Positions 20,295-28,671 of a DNA stretch of 64,000 nucleotides are shown one piece after another. Source of the DNA: Jannaschia aquimarina (lineage in GTDB: Bacteria; Pseudomonadota; Alphaproteobacteria; Rhodobacterales; Rhodobacteraceae). The notes below the pieces were generated by a model. That model had not been told where the DNA came from. It did no database searches and was given only the letters and a program-made list of their open reading frames with translations. Location: assembly GCF_000877395.1 (NCBI RefSeq), contig NZ_JYFE01000020.1:155572-219571 (forward strand), given 5' to 3'. Both the position numbers and the translations under genes were made by a program. The first letter of the stretch is position 1. The number at the start of each line of letters is the position of its first letter.

Positions 20295-20325
20295 AGGGTA
20301 GGGCTTCCAGCTACTGGAAGCTCAA
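20295..20325 (-). promoter_or_regulatory. CueR/MerR-type promoter with 19-bp spacer before the metal permease
   Basis: On the minus strand a -35-like TTGAGC (20320-20325) is followed by exactly 19 bases and a -10-like TACCCT (20295-20300). The spacer contains the dyad GCTTCCAG-TAG-CTGGAAGC (20303-20321, slightly overlapping the -35). The over-long 19-base spacer with CTTCC/GGAAG dyad is the hallmark of MerR-family metalloregulators; E. coli copA uses TTGACC, a 19-base spacer containing CTTCC/GGAAG, and TAACCT. The predicted transcript would begin about 18 bases before the permease ATG at 20270. Confidence 0.75.
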
Positions 20326-20348
20326 GGGGCGGCGCGCTGTTTTTTTTT

Positions 20349-20393
20349 CGCCTCGCCTCGCCTCGCCTCGCCTCGCCTCGCTTCGCCTCGCCT
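20349..20393. repeat. Pentanucleotide tandem repeat (CGCCT)9 next to a T9 run
   Basis: Nine 5-base units of CGCCT, the seventh altered to CGCTT, directly preceded by nine T residues at 20340-20348. It lies in the 229-base gap between the alcohol dehydrogenase end (20500) and the permease start (20270), about 25 bases upstream of the CueR-like -35. Such repeats change length by slipped replication and could alter promoter spacing or local structure. Confidence 0.9.
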
Positions 20394-20499
20394 CGACGGG
20401 TGCCCCATGTCGCTGGAATCCCCGGATGCGCCGCACAGAGAAGGATGGGACCGTCGACGGGATCGACGTGCGGGGCAGGGGGCCGCGCAATCGGAGCCC

Positions 20500-21522
20500 C
20501 TACATCTCCATGACGATCCGGCCGTCGATCTTCCCCTGCTCCATGGCCTCGAAGATGCCGTTGATGTTGTCCAGCCTGTCCGTTGCATAATGCGAAGCCA
20601 CGGTGCCTTCGGCGGCGAAGGACAGGCTTTCGGCAAGGTCCGCGCGGGTGCCGACGATCGAGCCCCGGATCGTCTTCCGGTTCAGGACGACGTCGAAGAT
20701 GTTGAGCGAAAAATCTCCGGGCGGAAGACCGACGAGGCTCATGGTGCCACCGGGTGCCAGCATGCCCACGGCTTGCGTGAAGGCACTGTTCGAGACCGCC
20801 GTGACCAGAACGCCGTCGGCCCCTCCGAGTCGGGTCACCTCGTCCACGGGATCGGTATCGCCGGCATTGATGGTGGTCTCCGCGCCGAGGTCGCGGGCCA
20901 GACGGAGCTTGTCCTCCGCGATGTCGACGGCGATGACGTGCAGCCCCATTGCGCGAGCGTATTGCACGGCCAGATGCCCAAGGCCGCCGATCCCTGATAT
21001 CACGACGCTTTGCCCGGGTCTGAGGTCGCATTCCTTCAGACCCTTGTAGACCGTGACACCGGCACAGAGTATCGGTGCCGCCGGCGCGAAATCCAAGGCG
21101 CCGGGCAGATGGCCGACATAGGCCGGATCGGCCTCGACATATTCGGCGAACCCTCCGTTCACGGTATAACCGGTATATTGCGGCTCCGTCCGGCAGAGGG
21201 TTTCCCATCCCGTCACGCAGGCGGTGCAGTGGCCACAGGCATGGTGAAGCCACGGCACCCCGACCCGGTCCCCCTCCTTGACGGAAGCCACGCCGCGCCC
21301 GACTTCGGCGACGATCCCGACGCCTTCGTGGCCGGGAATGAAGGGCGGCTCCGGCTTGACCGGCCAGTCGCCACGCGCCGCGTGCAGGTCCGTGTGGCAG
21401 ACACCGCAGGCCTCGATCTTCACCAGGATCTTTCCGTCGGAAACGGTCGGCCTTTCGACCTCCTTGATTTCGAGCGGCTTGGAGAAATCGGTGACGACGG
21501 CTGCTTTCATTGTCGACGGCAT
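20500..21522 (-). CDS. adhP: Zinc-dependent alcohol dehydrogenase (AdhP type)
   Basis: Medium-chain NAD-dependent alcohol dehydrogenase of 340 residues. Catalytic zinc ligands are visible in CGVCHTDLHAARGD and GHEGVG; the structural zinc Cys set is ACGHCTACVTGWETLC; the NAD fold has SGIGGLGHLAVQYA. These are the AdhP features. I use the ATG at 21522 (MPSTMKAAVV); the open frame continues to 21648 without family similarity. Ethanol/short-chain alcohol oxidation or aldehyde reduction is the usual role. It is a single gene with no obvious operon partner. Confidence 0.92.
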   Translation of the reverse strand: MPSTMKAAVVTDFSKPLEIKEVERPTVSDGKILVKIEACGVCHTDLHAARGDWPVKPEPPFIPGHEGVGIVAEVGRGVASVKEGDRVGVPWLHHACGHCTACVTGWETLCRTEPQYTGYTVNGGFAEYVEADPAYVGHLPGALDFAPAAPILCAGVTVYKGLKECDLRPGQSVVISGIGGLGHLAVQYARAMGLHVIAVDIAEDKLRLARDLGAETTINAGDTDPVDEVTRLGGADGVLVTAVSNSAFTQAVGMLAPGGTMSLVGLPPGDFSLNIFDVVLNRKTIRGSIVGTRADLAESLSFAAEGTVASHYATDRLDNINGIFEAMEQGKIDGRIVMEM

Positions 21523-21811
21523 GATGCGGGCTCCCTCTGGTCGGGGCCGGAATCCGGGATGAGCTCGCGTGTCCGGTCCGGGCAAGATCGCCGTTTGGCG
21601 CACGGACACGCAGTCGCATCCCGAAGGGTCACACGTCGGCACAACCACAGTGCCGACGCGGCTCCGGCCTTCTGCAATAGGATCGGTATATCAGAGTTTG
21701 CAACCGTCAGGCGACAGGAGCGGGCAAAGAGCTTGTCTCTGGACCAGGCTGGACCGGTCACCGACAGGCAGGCCCGACCACATTCCTCAGCCGTCCGGCC
21801 GCGTGGCGCGC

Positions 21812-22135
21812 CTACATCGCGAAGCTGACGCCGCAGCCGCAGGAACTTGCGGCGTTCGGATTGTCGATCGTGAACCGCGCGCCTACCAATTCCTCCGTGA
21901 AGTCGATGGTTGCGCCGCCAAGAAAGGGCAGGGACGTCTCGTCGATGACGACCTTTTCGCCCGCACCTTCGAGGATCAGATCGTCGGAGGCCGGCTCATC
22001 CAGCTCGATGGCGTACTGAAACCCCGAACATCCACCACCCTCGACTGCAACGCGGAGCGCCTTGCCCGAGGCGGCGGCGCCGATCTCCGAAAGCCGCTCG
22101 AACGCGCGAGACGTGACCTGTGGCGGAAGGTTCAT
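21812..22135 (-). CDS. A-type iron-sulfur cluster carrier (IscA/ErpA/SufA family)
   Basis: A 107-residue A-type carrier that receives Fe-S clusters from the Suf scaffold and passes them to targets. The three cluster-binding cysteines are seen in GGGCSGFQYAIEL (about 35) and the C-terminal SSCGCGVSFAM. Start chosen at the ATG at 22135 (MNLPPQVTSRAFERL), which gives the family length; the open frame upstream to 22282 is Arg-rich. It is divergent from dgt, as I recall for other Rhodobacterales. sufE elsewhere in the window points to a Suf-type pathway. Confidence 0.92.
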   Translation of the reverse strand: MNLPPQVTSRAFERLSEIGAAASGKALRVAVEGGGCSGFQYAIELDEPASDDLILEGAGEKVVIDETSLPFLGGATIDFTEELVGARFTIDNPNAASSCGCGVSFAM

Positions 22136-22253
22136 CGCATCAGCTCCTTGCTTTGGACCGAAGATGCGCCTGCGACGGCACACGTTCAAGCCCCGCCGGG
22201 GGCTGGGCATCCCCGGCCGCACACGGTAGCCCCGCGCCGCAAGGAGGCCTTCG

Positions 22254-23396
22254 ATGCGCCAGCCATATGCCTGCGATCCCACCGCGAGCCGCGGCCGCCT
22301 TCACCCCGAGGAGGAGAGCCGCCATCGGTCGCCCTTTCAGCGGGATCGCGACCGGATCATCCATTCCAGCGCCTTCCGACGTCTCAAGCACAAGACGCAG
22401 GTCTTCGTTGAACATGAGGGCGACTATTATCGCACCCGCCTGACCCATTCGATCGAGGTCGCACAGGTCGCGAGGACGATCGCGAAGCATCTGGGCCTCG
22501 ATGAGGAATTGGCGGAAGCCGTCGCCCTGGCGCACGATCTGGGCCACCCGCCTTTCGGTCACACCGGGGAGGAGGCGCTGGACACGCTGATGGCCCCCCA
22601 TGGCGGGTTCGATCACAACGCCCAGGCCGTTCGGATCGTCACCTCGCTGGAGCGGCACTACGCCGATTTCGACGGCCTGAACCTCACTTGGGAAACCCTT
22701 GAAGGGATTGCCAAACACAATGGCCCCGTCGCCGATCCGCCGGACATTCTGTGCGCCTACGACGCGCGGCACGATCTGGAACTGCATACGTATGCAAGCC
22801 TTGAGGCGCAGGTCGCCGCACTTGCCGACGATATCGCCTACAACAACCACGATCTGCATGACGGCCTCCGTGCGGAGCTGTTCTCGACCGCCGAACTGGC
22901 CGAGCTTCCGGTCCTTCGCGATTGCTTCGCCGAGGTGGACCGGGTGTGGCCCGATCTGGACCTCTATCGAAGGCGCCATGAGGCGCTTCGCCGGTTCTTC
23001 GGAATCCTCGTGGAGGATGTACTGGCCTGCACCGAGGCCGCATTGCTCGAGGTTTCGCCCAGCTCGCCCACCGATATCCGGCTGGCCGGTCGGCCGATGG
23101 TGCGGTTCTCGGACGGGTTGTGGCAGGATCTCAAGGAGATCCGATCCTTCCTATTCCACCGGATGTACCGCGCACCCGGCGTCGTCACGATGCGGGAACG
23201 GGTGGCGAGAGTCGTCGAGGACCTGTTCGCCGCCCTGCTGGAGGATCCGTCCGATCTGCCCAAGCAGTGGCGGAAGGATGTGGCTCTCGCCGAGGGCCGG
23301 GACGCGCTGGCGCGGATCGTGTGCGACTACATCGCGGGCATGACGGATCGGTTCGCGCTTCAGACCCATGAGCGGCTGTTCGGAGAGGCGCCTTAG
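22254..23396 (+). CDS. dgt: Deoxyguanosinetriphosphate triphosphohydrolase-like protein
   Basis: HD-domain phosphohydrolase, 380 residues, of the dGTPase type that cleaves dNTP to nucleoside and tripolyphosphate. The HD metal site is visible as THSIEVAQVARTIAKHLG (His65) and ALAHDLGHPPFGHTGEEAL (His94-Asp95). The N-terminal SPFQRDRDRIIHSSAFRRLK and the later DDIAYNNHDLHDG (third metal-ligand region) complete the family pattern. The size is that of the alphaproteobacterial type 2 subgroup. It is divergent from the Fe-S carrier gene. Confidence 0.93.
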   Translation: MRQPYACDPTASRGRLHPEEESRHRSPFQRDRDRIIHSSAFRRLKHKTQVFVEHEGDYYRTRLTHSIEVAQVARTIAKHLGLDEELAEAVALAHDLGHPPFGHTGEEALDTLMAPHGGFDHNAQAVRIVTSLERHYADFDGLNLTWETLEGIAKHNGPVADPPDILCAYDARHDLELHTYASLEAQVAALADDIAYNNHDLHDGLRAELFSTAELAELPVLRDCFAEVDRVWPDLDLYRRRHEALRRFFGILVEDVLACTEAALLEVSPSSPTDIRLAGRPMVRFSDGLWQDLKEIRSFLFHRMYRAPGVVTMRERVARVVEDLFAALLEDPSDLPKQWRKDVALAEGRDALARIVCDYIAGMTDRFALQTHERLFGEAP

Positions 23397-23410
23397 GAAG
23401 GTCCCCTAGG

Positions 23411-24595
23411 TCAGACCGCCTGCCCGGCGGCCCAGCCGGACGCCCAGGCCCATTGGAAGTTGTAGCCGCCCAGCCAGCCGGTCACGTCGACCACTTCGCC
23501 CACGAAATGAAGGCCCGGCACGGCGCGCGCCTCCATCGTGCGCGGATCGAGCGCGGCCGTATCCACGCCGCCCAGCGTGACCTCCGCGGTGCGGTAGCCC
23601 TCGGACCCTTGAGGTGTGAGGCGCCAATCGTGGACGGCCGCCGCCAACCGGTCCAGCGCGCGATTGGACTGGTCGGCCAGATTGCCGTCGAGCCGGCTGC
23701 GTGCGACCGCATCCCGGGCCACCCGTTCGGGCAGGTGCGCTGACAGAGCCCGCACGAGGCCCATCCGTCCTCCGGCCTGTCGCTGCGCTGCGAGCGCGGG
23801 TGCGATATCGGCGTTCGCCGCCAGATCCACCGAAATCTCTTCGCCCGCGCGCCAATAGGACGAGGCCTGCAGGATCGAGGGGCCCGACAGACCCCTGTGC
23901 GTGAAGAGCAATCCGTCGGAGAACCGCGCCTGCCCCGCGGTGACAGCGGCGTCGACCGATGTCCCGGACATCTCCGCCATCGCATCCTTCTGGACGCCGG
24001 AAAAGGTCAGGGGAACGAGGCCCGCACGCGTGTCGATGATGGGAAGCCCATAGGACCGGGCGATGCGGTATCCGATATCGCTGGCGCCCATCTTCGGGAT
24101 CGACAGGCCGCCTGTCGCGACGACGACGCGCGCTGTCTCGAGGTCGTCAGTCCCGGTGCGGATCGTGAAAGGCCCGCTCCCCTCGACCGCCGTCACCCCG
24201 CTGTCCAGTCGCAGGACGCCCCCGGCCGCCCGCAGGTCGTCCGTGAGCATCGCGACGACCTCTTTGGCGGATCCTTGGCAGAAAAGCTGTCCGAGCGCCT
24301 TCTCCGCCCAGGCGATACCTGCGGCCTCGATCCGGTCGAGAAAGGCGCGCGCCGGGAAGCGCGAGAGCGCAGAGAGCGCGAAACGCGGGTTGGCGGAAAG
24401 GAATCGCTCCGGAATGGTCGCGCGAGAGATGTTGAGATTGGTGAAGTTGCAGCGCCCGCCGCCTGAAATGCGGATCTTCTCTCCGGGCCGTTTCCCATGG
24501 TCGAGCACCAGCGTCCGCCGTCCTCGACGCGCCGCCTCGAGGCCCGCCATGAGGCCCGCGGCACCTGCGCCAAGTATGATGACGTCCCATTTCAT
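23411..24595 (-). CDS. FAD-dependent oxidoreductase of the HI0933/YhiN family
   Basis: A 394-residue flavoprotein. The FAD dinucleotide motif is VIILGAGAAGLMAGLEAA (residues about 5-22), followed by PGEKIRISGGGRCNFTN, diagnostic of the HI0933 (BaiN/YhiN) family. The C-terminal part has FTHRGLSGPSILQASS and the FAD-closing LHFVGEVVDVTGWLGGYNFQ. Family members are NAD(P)H-dependent flavin reductases of uncertain physiological substrate. It is convergent with dgt, 14 bases apart. Confidence 0.9.
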   Translation of the reverse strand: MKWDVIILGAGAAGLMAGLEAARRGRRTLVLDHGKRPGEKIRISGGGRCNFTNLNISRATIPERFLSANPRFALSALSRFPARAFLDRIEAAGIAWAEKALGQLFCQGSAKEVVAMLTDDLRAAGGVLRLDSGVTAVEGSGPFTIRTGTDDLETARVVVATGGLSIPKMGASDIGYRIARSYGLPIIDTRAGLVPLTFSGVQKDAMAEMSGTSVDAAVTAGQARFSDGLLFTHRGLSGPSILQASSYWRAGEEISVDLAANADIAPALAAQRQAGGRMGLVRALSAHLPERVARDAVARSRLDGNLADQSNRALDRLAAAVHDWRLTPQGSEGYRTAEVTLGGVDTAALDPRTMEARAVPGLHFVGEVVDVTGWLGGYNFQWAWASGWAAGQAV

Positions 24596-24756
24596 GGGGA
24601 CGGACTAGCGCGGATGACGCCGGACCGAAATCGCGTTTCGCCCGCGCCCGGCAGCAGTCACCGGGGCGTTCCTTTCGGCGGTGTTTGGGTCACGTGATAC
24701 GGACGATTCAGGGGGTTGCGCGGTCTGCAACCCTGTCCTATTTCCCCGCGCACGGT

Positions 24757-24831
24757 TGGGGTGTGGCGCAGTGGTAGCGCAACGGTTTTTGGTACCGCAG
24801 GTCGTAGGTTCGAATCCTACCACCCCAGCCA
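24757..24831 (+). tRNA. tRNA-Gln (anticodon TTG)
   Basis: A full cloverleaf is readable. Acceptor arms TGGGGTG (24757-24763) and CACCCCA (24821-24827) pair, with discriminator G and encoded CCA at 24829-24831. The anticodon stem-loop has loop TTTTGGT giving anticodon TTG (Gln), and the T-arm contains GGTTCGAATCC. The first pair of the anticodon stem is A-C, a minor oddity. No integrase or attachment-site duplication is seen at its 3' end. Confidence 0.95.
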
Positions 24832-25074
24832 ATCTCTTTCCGGATTTCGCGTCGGTCTCGTTGGAACGGTTCCTTGCCACTCGGGCCCTGCCGTGGCGAG
24901 TGATGAATGATGACGAGCCGCGCGAATGCCTGTGAGCAGGGCGCCGCTCGACTTTCGTTTCTGCACTCGTCGGAGCGCTGATCCACATTGTCCCTGATGC
25001 CGGCCCAGGAGAGGCCGGGTGGATGGTCTCCCCATCAAAGAACCTTCGGCCACTGTCCGATCACTCGCCCGGCG

Positions 25075-25269
25075 TTAGGCGCAGACGTGTTCGTAATCCG
25101 TAAAGATCAGGATCGAGCCGTCCACGTCTTGCTTCACGTAGCGAACTCGGCGGTAACGGTTGATCTGTACGGTGCCAGAGACGTCTCTTCCGTCGAATCC
25201 CACGCGGACCAGCGCCTGTACGCTCGACCCGGCGTGAAAGGCATCGCCGTGCAAGCGGCCCCGCGTCAT
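25075..25269 (-). CDS. Possible small hypothetical protein
   Basis: A 64-residue frame starting MTRGRLHGDAFHAGSSVQAL and ending VDGSILIFTDYEHVCA. The C-terminal half alternates hydrophobic and polar residues like a small beta-rich protein (VRVGFDGRDVSGTVQINRYR) and does not look like a shadow of another gene, since this is otherwise intergenic between tRNA-Gln and katG. The frame is open further upstream, so a GTG start nearer katG is possible. No family is recognised and no strong ribosome site is seen. Confidence 0.35.
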   Translation of the reverse strand: MTRGRLHGDAFHAGSSVQALVRVGFDGRDVSGTVQINRYRRVRYVKQDVDGSILIFTDYEHVCA

Positions 25270-25392
25270 CAGCCTGGCCGCCCGCGCGCGGCGACCGGAT
25301 GGACGTCTCGCCGCAGCACGGTCTCGTTCTAGCTTGATCCATATGCCGGTGTCGCGCCGCGGGGCCGGCCGGGTCACGGGAGGAAGGCCGAG

Positions 25393-27699
25393 ATGAAAGA
25401 TCACGCTGCGACACAGGGCGCCTGCCCATTCAGAGGAACCCGCATTGGGGGCGCGCAGGGCTCGGAGCCCGGACTCGATCATTGGTGGCCGAACCGCCTC
25501 AAGGTGGAGCTGCTCTATCAGGACCCGCCGCAGGCCAATCCCCTGGGCCGCGATTTCGACTATGCCGACGCGAACGCATGGATCGACCATGACCAGCTCT
25601 GGGAGGACGTGCGCGCCTTCCTGCATAAACCAGTCGAGTGGTGGCCATCGGATTACGGCCATTACGGGCCGCAGATGAACCGCATGTCATGGCACAGCGC
25701 AGGCACCTACCGCATCGCCGACGGGCGCGGTGGGGCTGGCGAGGGGATGCAGCGCTTCGCGCCGATCAACTCTTGGTGGGACAACGGCAATACCGACAAG
25801 TCGCGTCGGTTGCTCGCACCGATCAAGGCGAAATACGGCGCTGGGCTTTCCTGGGCGGATCTTATCGCGCTGGCGGGGACGGTCGCGCTGGAGGATATGG
25901 GCCTGCCGCTGCAGGGCTTCGCCTTCGGGCGCGAGGATGCCTGGTCTGCGGATACGGGCACCTATTGGGGCCCGGAAGGTTGGTTCGGCAAAGCGCCGAC
26001 CGAACAGCCTGCCGACCCGCAGGCCGGACATCCCGACCAGATGGTCAACCGCGGCCTGCGCTGGCAGGGCGGGCCCAAGGACCAGCATTACGATCTGGAG
26101 AACCCGCTGGGGGCTTCGCACCAGTCGCTGATCTATGTCGATCCGGAGGGGCCGGGCGGCAACGGCGACCCGATGGATGCAGCCCGCGACATCCGCGAGA
26201 CTTTCGCCCGGATGGCGATGAACGACGAAGAGACGGTCGCGCTCGTCGCCGGGGGGCATGCGTTCGGCAAGTCCCACGGCGCCGTCCCGGCCGACAAGAT
26301 CGGCGGCGCGCCCGAGATCGCCAAGATGTCGGAAATGGGCCTCGGCTGGGCCAATCCGGTCGGCGAGGGCAATGCCGAGAACACCATGACCAACGGGATC
26401 GAGGGATCATGGACGCCAAACCCGACCCGGTGGGACAATGACTACCTGACGAATCTCTTCAAGTACGAGTGGAAGCAGACGAAATCTCCGGCGGGGTCGC
26501 TGCAATGGACGCCGACGGACCCGGACGCACCCAAGACGCCCGATGCCCACCTGCCGGGCGTCGAGCATCCGCTGATGATGATGACCACCGACCTCGCCTT
26601 CAAGGTGGACCCGGATTACCGGAAGGTCTGCGAGCGGTTTCTCGAAGATTTCGATTACTTCACCGAGGCGTTTTCCAAGGCGTGGCACAAGTTGATGCAC
26701 CGGGATCTCGGCCCGACCGCCCGATGGCTGGGTCCGCGGCAGGGCGGCACCTTCCTCTGGCAGGATCCGGTGCCGGAGGTCGATCATCCCCTTGTGGACG
26801 ACGCGCAGGTGGCCGACCTCAAGGCGCGGGTGTTGGAGACCGGATTGGCGCACGGAGATCTGATCGCGGTCGCCTGGGCCTCGGCCTCGACCTATCGCGA
26901 CAGCGACAAGCGCGGCGGGGCCAACGGCGCGCGAGTGCGTCTGGCGCCACAGCGGGGCTGGGCGGTGAACGATCCGGCACGGCTGGACCGGGTGATTGAT
27001 GCGCTGGAAGGCGTGAAGGCCGACTTCGAGGGGGAGGGCGAGGCGAAGATCTCGCTGGCCGACCTCATCGTGCTGGCGGGCTGCGCGGGCGTCGAGGCGG
27101 CCGCACAGGCCGGCGGCCACGATGTCACCGTTCCCTTCGTCCCCGGACGGACGGATGCATCCGACGAATGGACGGATGCGGAGAGCTTCGACTGGCTGAA
27201 GCCCGTCGTGGACGGCTTCCGCAACTACGTGGACGAAGCCGTGGGCTACCACGTTTCGCCCGAGGGCATCGCGCTCGACAAGGCGTGCCTGCTGAAGCTG
27301 ACGGCTCCGGAATGGGCGGCGCTAACGGGAGGGCTGCGGGTGCTGGATCAGAATTGGGACGGGTCCAAGGACGGCGTCTTCACCGATCGGCCCGGCGTCT
27401 TGTCCGCGGATTTCTTCCGCGTCCTGACCGATACCGATCTCGTCTGGCGACCGGAGACCGGCGAGGAAAGGCGGTTCACCCTGGAGCGCCGGGACGGCGG
27501 TGGCGCGACCTGGACAGCGACACGTCTCGATCTGGTCTTCGGAGCAAATGCCGAATTGCGCCAGATCGCCGAGCTTTATGCAGGCGCGGACGGCGAGGGT
27601 TACTTCATGCGGGCCTTCGTGAAAGCGTGGCACAAGGTCATGATGCTCGATCGGTTCGACGCGAAAGAGGCTCGAAAGGCAGCGCTGTCGGATTGCTGA
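25393..27699 (+). CDS. katG: Catalase-peroxidase KatG
   Basis: Bifunctional heme catalase-peroxidase, 768 residues, removing hydrogen peroxide in the cytoplasm. Two peroxidase-like domains are present. In the N-terminal one the distal residues Arg97, Trp100 and His101 are in [13 protein letters not shown]; Tyr248 ([10 protein letters not shown]) and Met274 (ARMAMNDEE) complete the Trp-Tyr-Met crosslink needed for catalase activity; the proximal heme ligand is His289 in [10 protein letters not shown]. The C-terminal domain (about 440-768) lacks the heme site, as usual. The segment between the distal site and Tyr248 is about 25 residues longer than in M. tuberculosis KatG. No oxyR or furA gene is adjacent. 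A GGGAGGAAGG ribosome site precedes the ATG. Confidence 0.96.
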   Translation: MKDHAATQGACPFRGTRIGGAQGSEPGLDHWWPNRLKVELLYQDPPQANPLGRDFDYADANAWIDHDQLWEDVRAFLHKPVEWWPSDYGHYGPQMNRMSWHSAGTYRIADGRGGAGEGMQRFAPINSWWDNGNTDKSRRLLAPIKAKYGAGLSWADLIALAGTVALEDMGLPLQGFAFGREDAWSADTGTYWGPEGWFGKAPTEQPADPQAGHPDQMVNRGLRWQGGPKDQHYDLENPLGASHQSLIYVDPEGPGGNGDPMDAARDIRETFARMAMNDEETVALVAGGHAFGKSHGAVPADKIGGAPEIAKMSEMGLGWANPVGEGNAENTMTNGIEGSWTPNPTRWDNDYLTNLFKYEWKQTKSPAGSLQWTPTDPDAPKTPDAHLPGVEHPLMMMTTDLAFKVDPDYRKVCERFLEDFDYFTEAFSKAWHKLMHRDLGPTARWLGPRQGGTFLWQDPVPEVDHPLVDDAQVADLKARVLETGLAHGDLIAVAWASASTYRDSDKRGGANGARVRLAPQRGWAVNDPARLDRVIDALEGVKADFEGEGEAKISLADLIVLAGCAGVEAAAQAGGHDVTVPFVPGRTDASDEWTDAESFDWLKPVVDGFRNYVDEAVGYHVSPEGIALDKACLLKLTAPEWAALTGGLRVLDQNWDGSKDGVFTDRPGVLSADFFRVLTDTDLVWRPETGEERRFTLERRDGGGATWTATRLDLVFGANAELRQIAELYAGADGEGYFMRAFVKAWHKVMMLDRFDAKEARKAALSDC

Positions 27700-27960
27700 C
27701 GGTTGGGGGGGACGCCGGAACGGGGGGTGATCCGCTCGGCTGTCGGTAGATCGCCGGTTTCAGCGGTGACATTCGAACTATCGCATCGCGGATGCGGAGC
27801 GAATGGCCGTGGGACTTTTTCATGGACTCGGGTCAGATCGTCCGCGGCCCGTAGGCAAGACGGTTCCATGTCGGAGTGAGGACCCGAAACCGCAGCGGCC
27901 TTGGTCGGGCAGGCTTCGAAAAGGTGGAAGGGGGCGATAAGTCGGTAGGTGAGGGAATGC

Positions 27961-28593
27961 TCAGCACAGTGGCTGTGGCGACCGCATCCGTATCCCGTCC
28001 ATCACCAGCTTTATGTGATCGGCCATCATGCGCTTGGGGTCGATCGGATCGAGGGCGCCGAACACTATCTGCCAAAGCACAGTCATCATCGCCGGCCCGA
28101 CCAGCACCCGCAGGTCGAGTTCGGCGATATCGGGGCGGAACTCGCCCCGCGCGATCCCCCGATCCACGATCCGTCTGAGTAGGCCGTAGCCCGTTTCCGT
28201 GATCTGGCGGTGATAGAGCTCGACGATCGAAGGGAACCGATGGCCCTCCGCGATCAGGATACGCATGAGCACCGCCGTGCGGCTGCCGACGACCTCTTCG
28301 TAGAAAATACCGAACACTCGGCGCAGCATCCGCTCGGCGGATTCGTCCGCGGTCGGCATGTCAGCGCCGATCTCCTCCAGCGGAGCGATGAGGCGCTGGC
28401 GCAGGAGCGCTTCGAACACCGCATCCTTGCCGTCGAAGTAGAGGTAGATCGTTGCCCGCCCGATCCCCGCGCGACGTGCGATCCCTGCGGGCGTGGCCTT
28501 GGCAAACCCGTGCTCTTCGAATTCGGCCAGAGCGGCGTCGAGGATCTCGGCCGGCCGAGCCTCCTTTCTCCGCTTCACTCTTTTATCCGCCAT
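27961..28593 (-). CDS. TetR/AcrR-family transcriptional regulator
   Basis: A 210-residue repressor. The N-terminal helix-turn-helix is ILDAALAEFEEHGFAKATPA followed by GIARRAGIGRATIYLYFDGK, the canonical TetR pattern (residues about 17-57). The C-terminal ligand domain ends with helices around LVGPAMMTVLWQIVFGALD. It is divergent from the DevBCA-like exporter operon with a 78-base gap containing an inverted repeat, so it probably represses that exporter and responds to an exported compound. Confidence 0.93.
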   Translation of the reverse strand: MADKRVKRRKEARPAEILDAALAEFEEHGFAKATPAGIARRAGIGRATIYLYFDGKDAVFEALLRQRLIAPLEEIGADMPTADESAERMLRRVFGIFYEEVVGSRTAVLMRILIAEGHRFPSIVELYHRQITETGYGLLRRIVDRGIARGEFRPDIAELDLRVLVGPAMMTVLWQIVFGALDPIDPKRMMADHIKLVMDGIRMRSPQPLC

Positions 28594-28622
28594 TGCGCTC
28601 TCCCCCCGAACTTCGTAGCACG

Positions 28623-28644
28623 TTACCGACGCCTGTGTCAGTAA
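28623..28644. promoter_or_regulatory. Candidate TetR operator between regulator and exporter genes
   Basis: Inverted repeat TTACCGAC-GCCTGT-GTCAGTAA in the 78-base gap between the divergent TetR gene and the membrane fusion protein gene. Seven of eight half-site bases are symmetric. The TTAC-YGAC / GTCRGTAA form resembles AcrR-type operators of efflux systems. Its central position would let one site control both directions. Confidence 0.65.
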
Positions 28645-28671
28645 ACTGGATCCAAGGCGGAGAGCCGCGCG

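Noticed and set aside
20349..20393. CGCCT repeats as a CRISPR or mobile-element trace
   Set aside because: Units are contiguous 5-mers without spacers, and there are no cas genes or transposase nearby.
24832..25074. Integration site at the 3' end of tRNA-Gln
   Set aside because: No integrase, no duplicated tRNA 3' segment and no change in gene character downstream; katG and later genes look native.
25075..25662. Full 195-codon frame overlapping the katG start on the opposite strand
   Set aside because: Its N-terminal two thirds is antisense to katG; only the last 64 codons lie in intergenic DNA and are listed as a weak candidate.
27700..27960. Possible gene or regulatory element between katG and the TetR gene
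   Set aside because: Only short frames of biased composition; no convincing hairpin, promoter or ribosome site.
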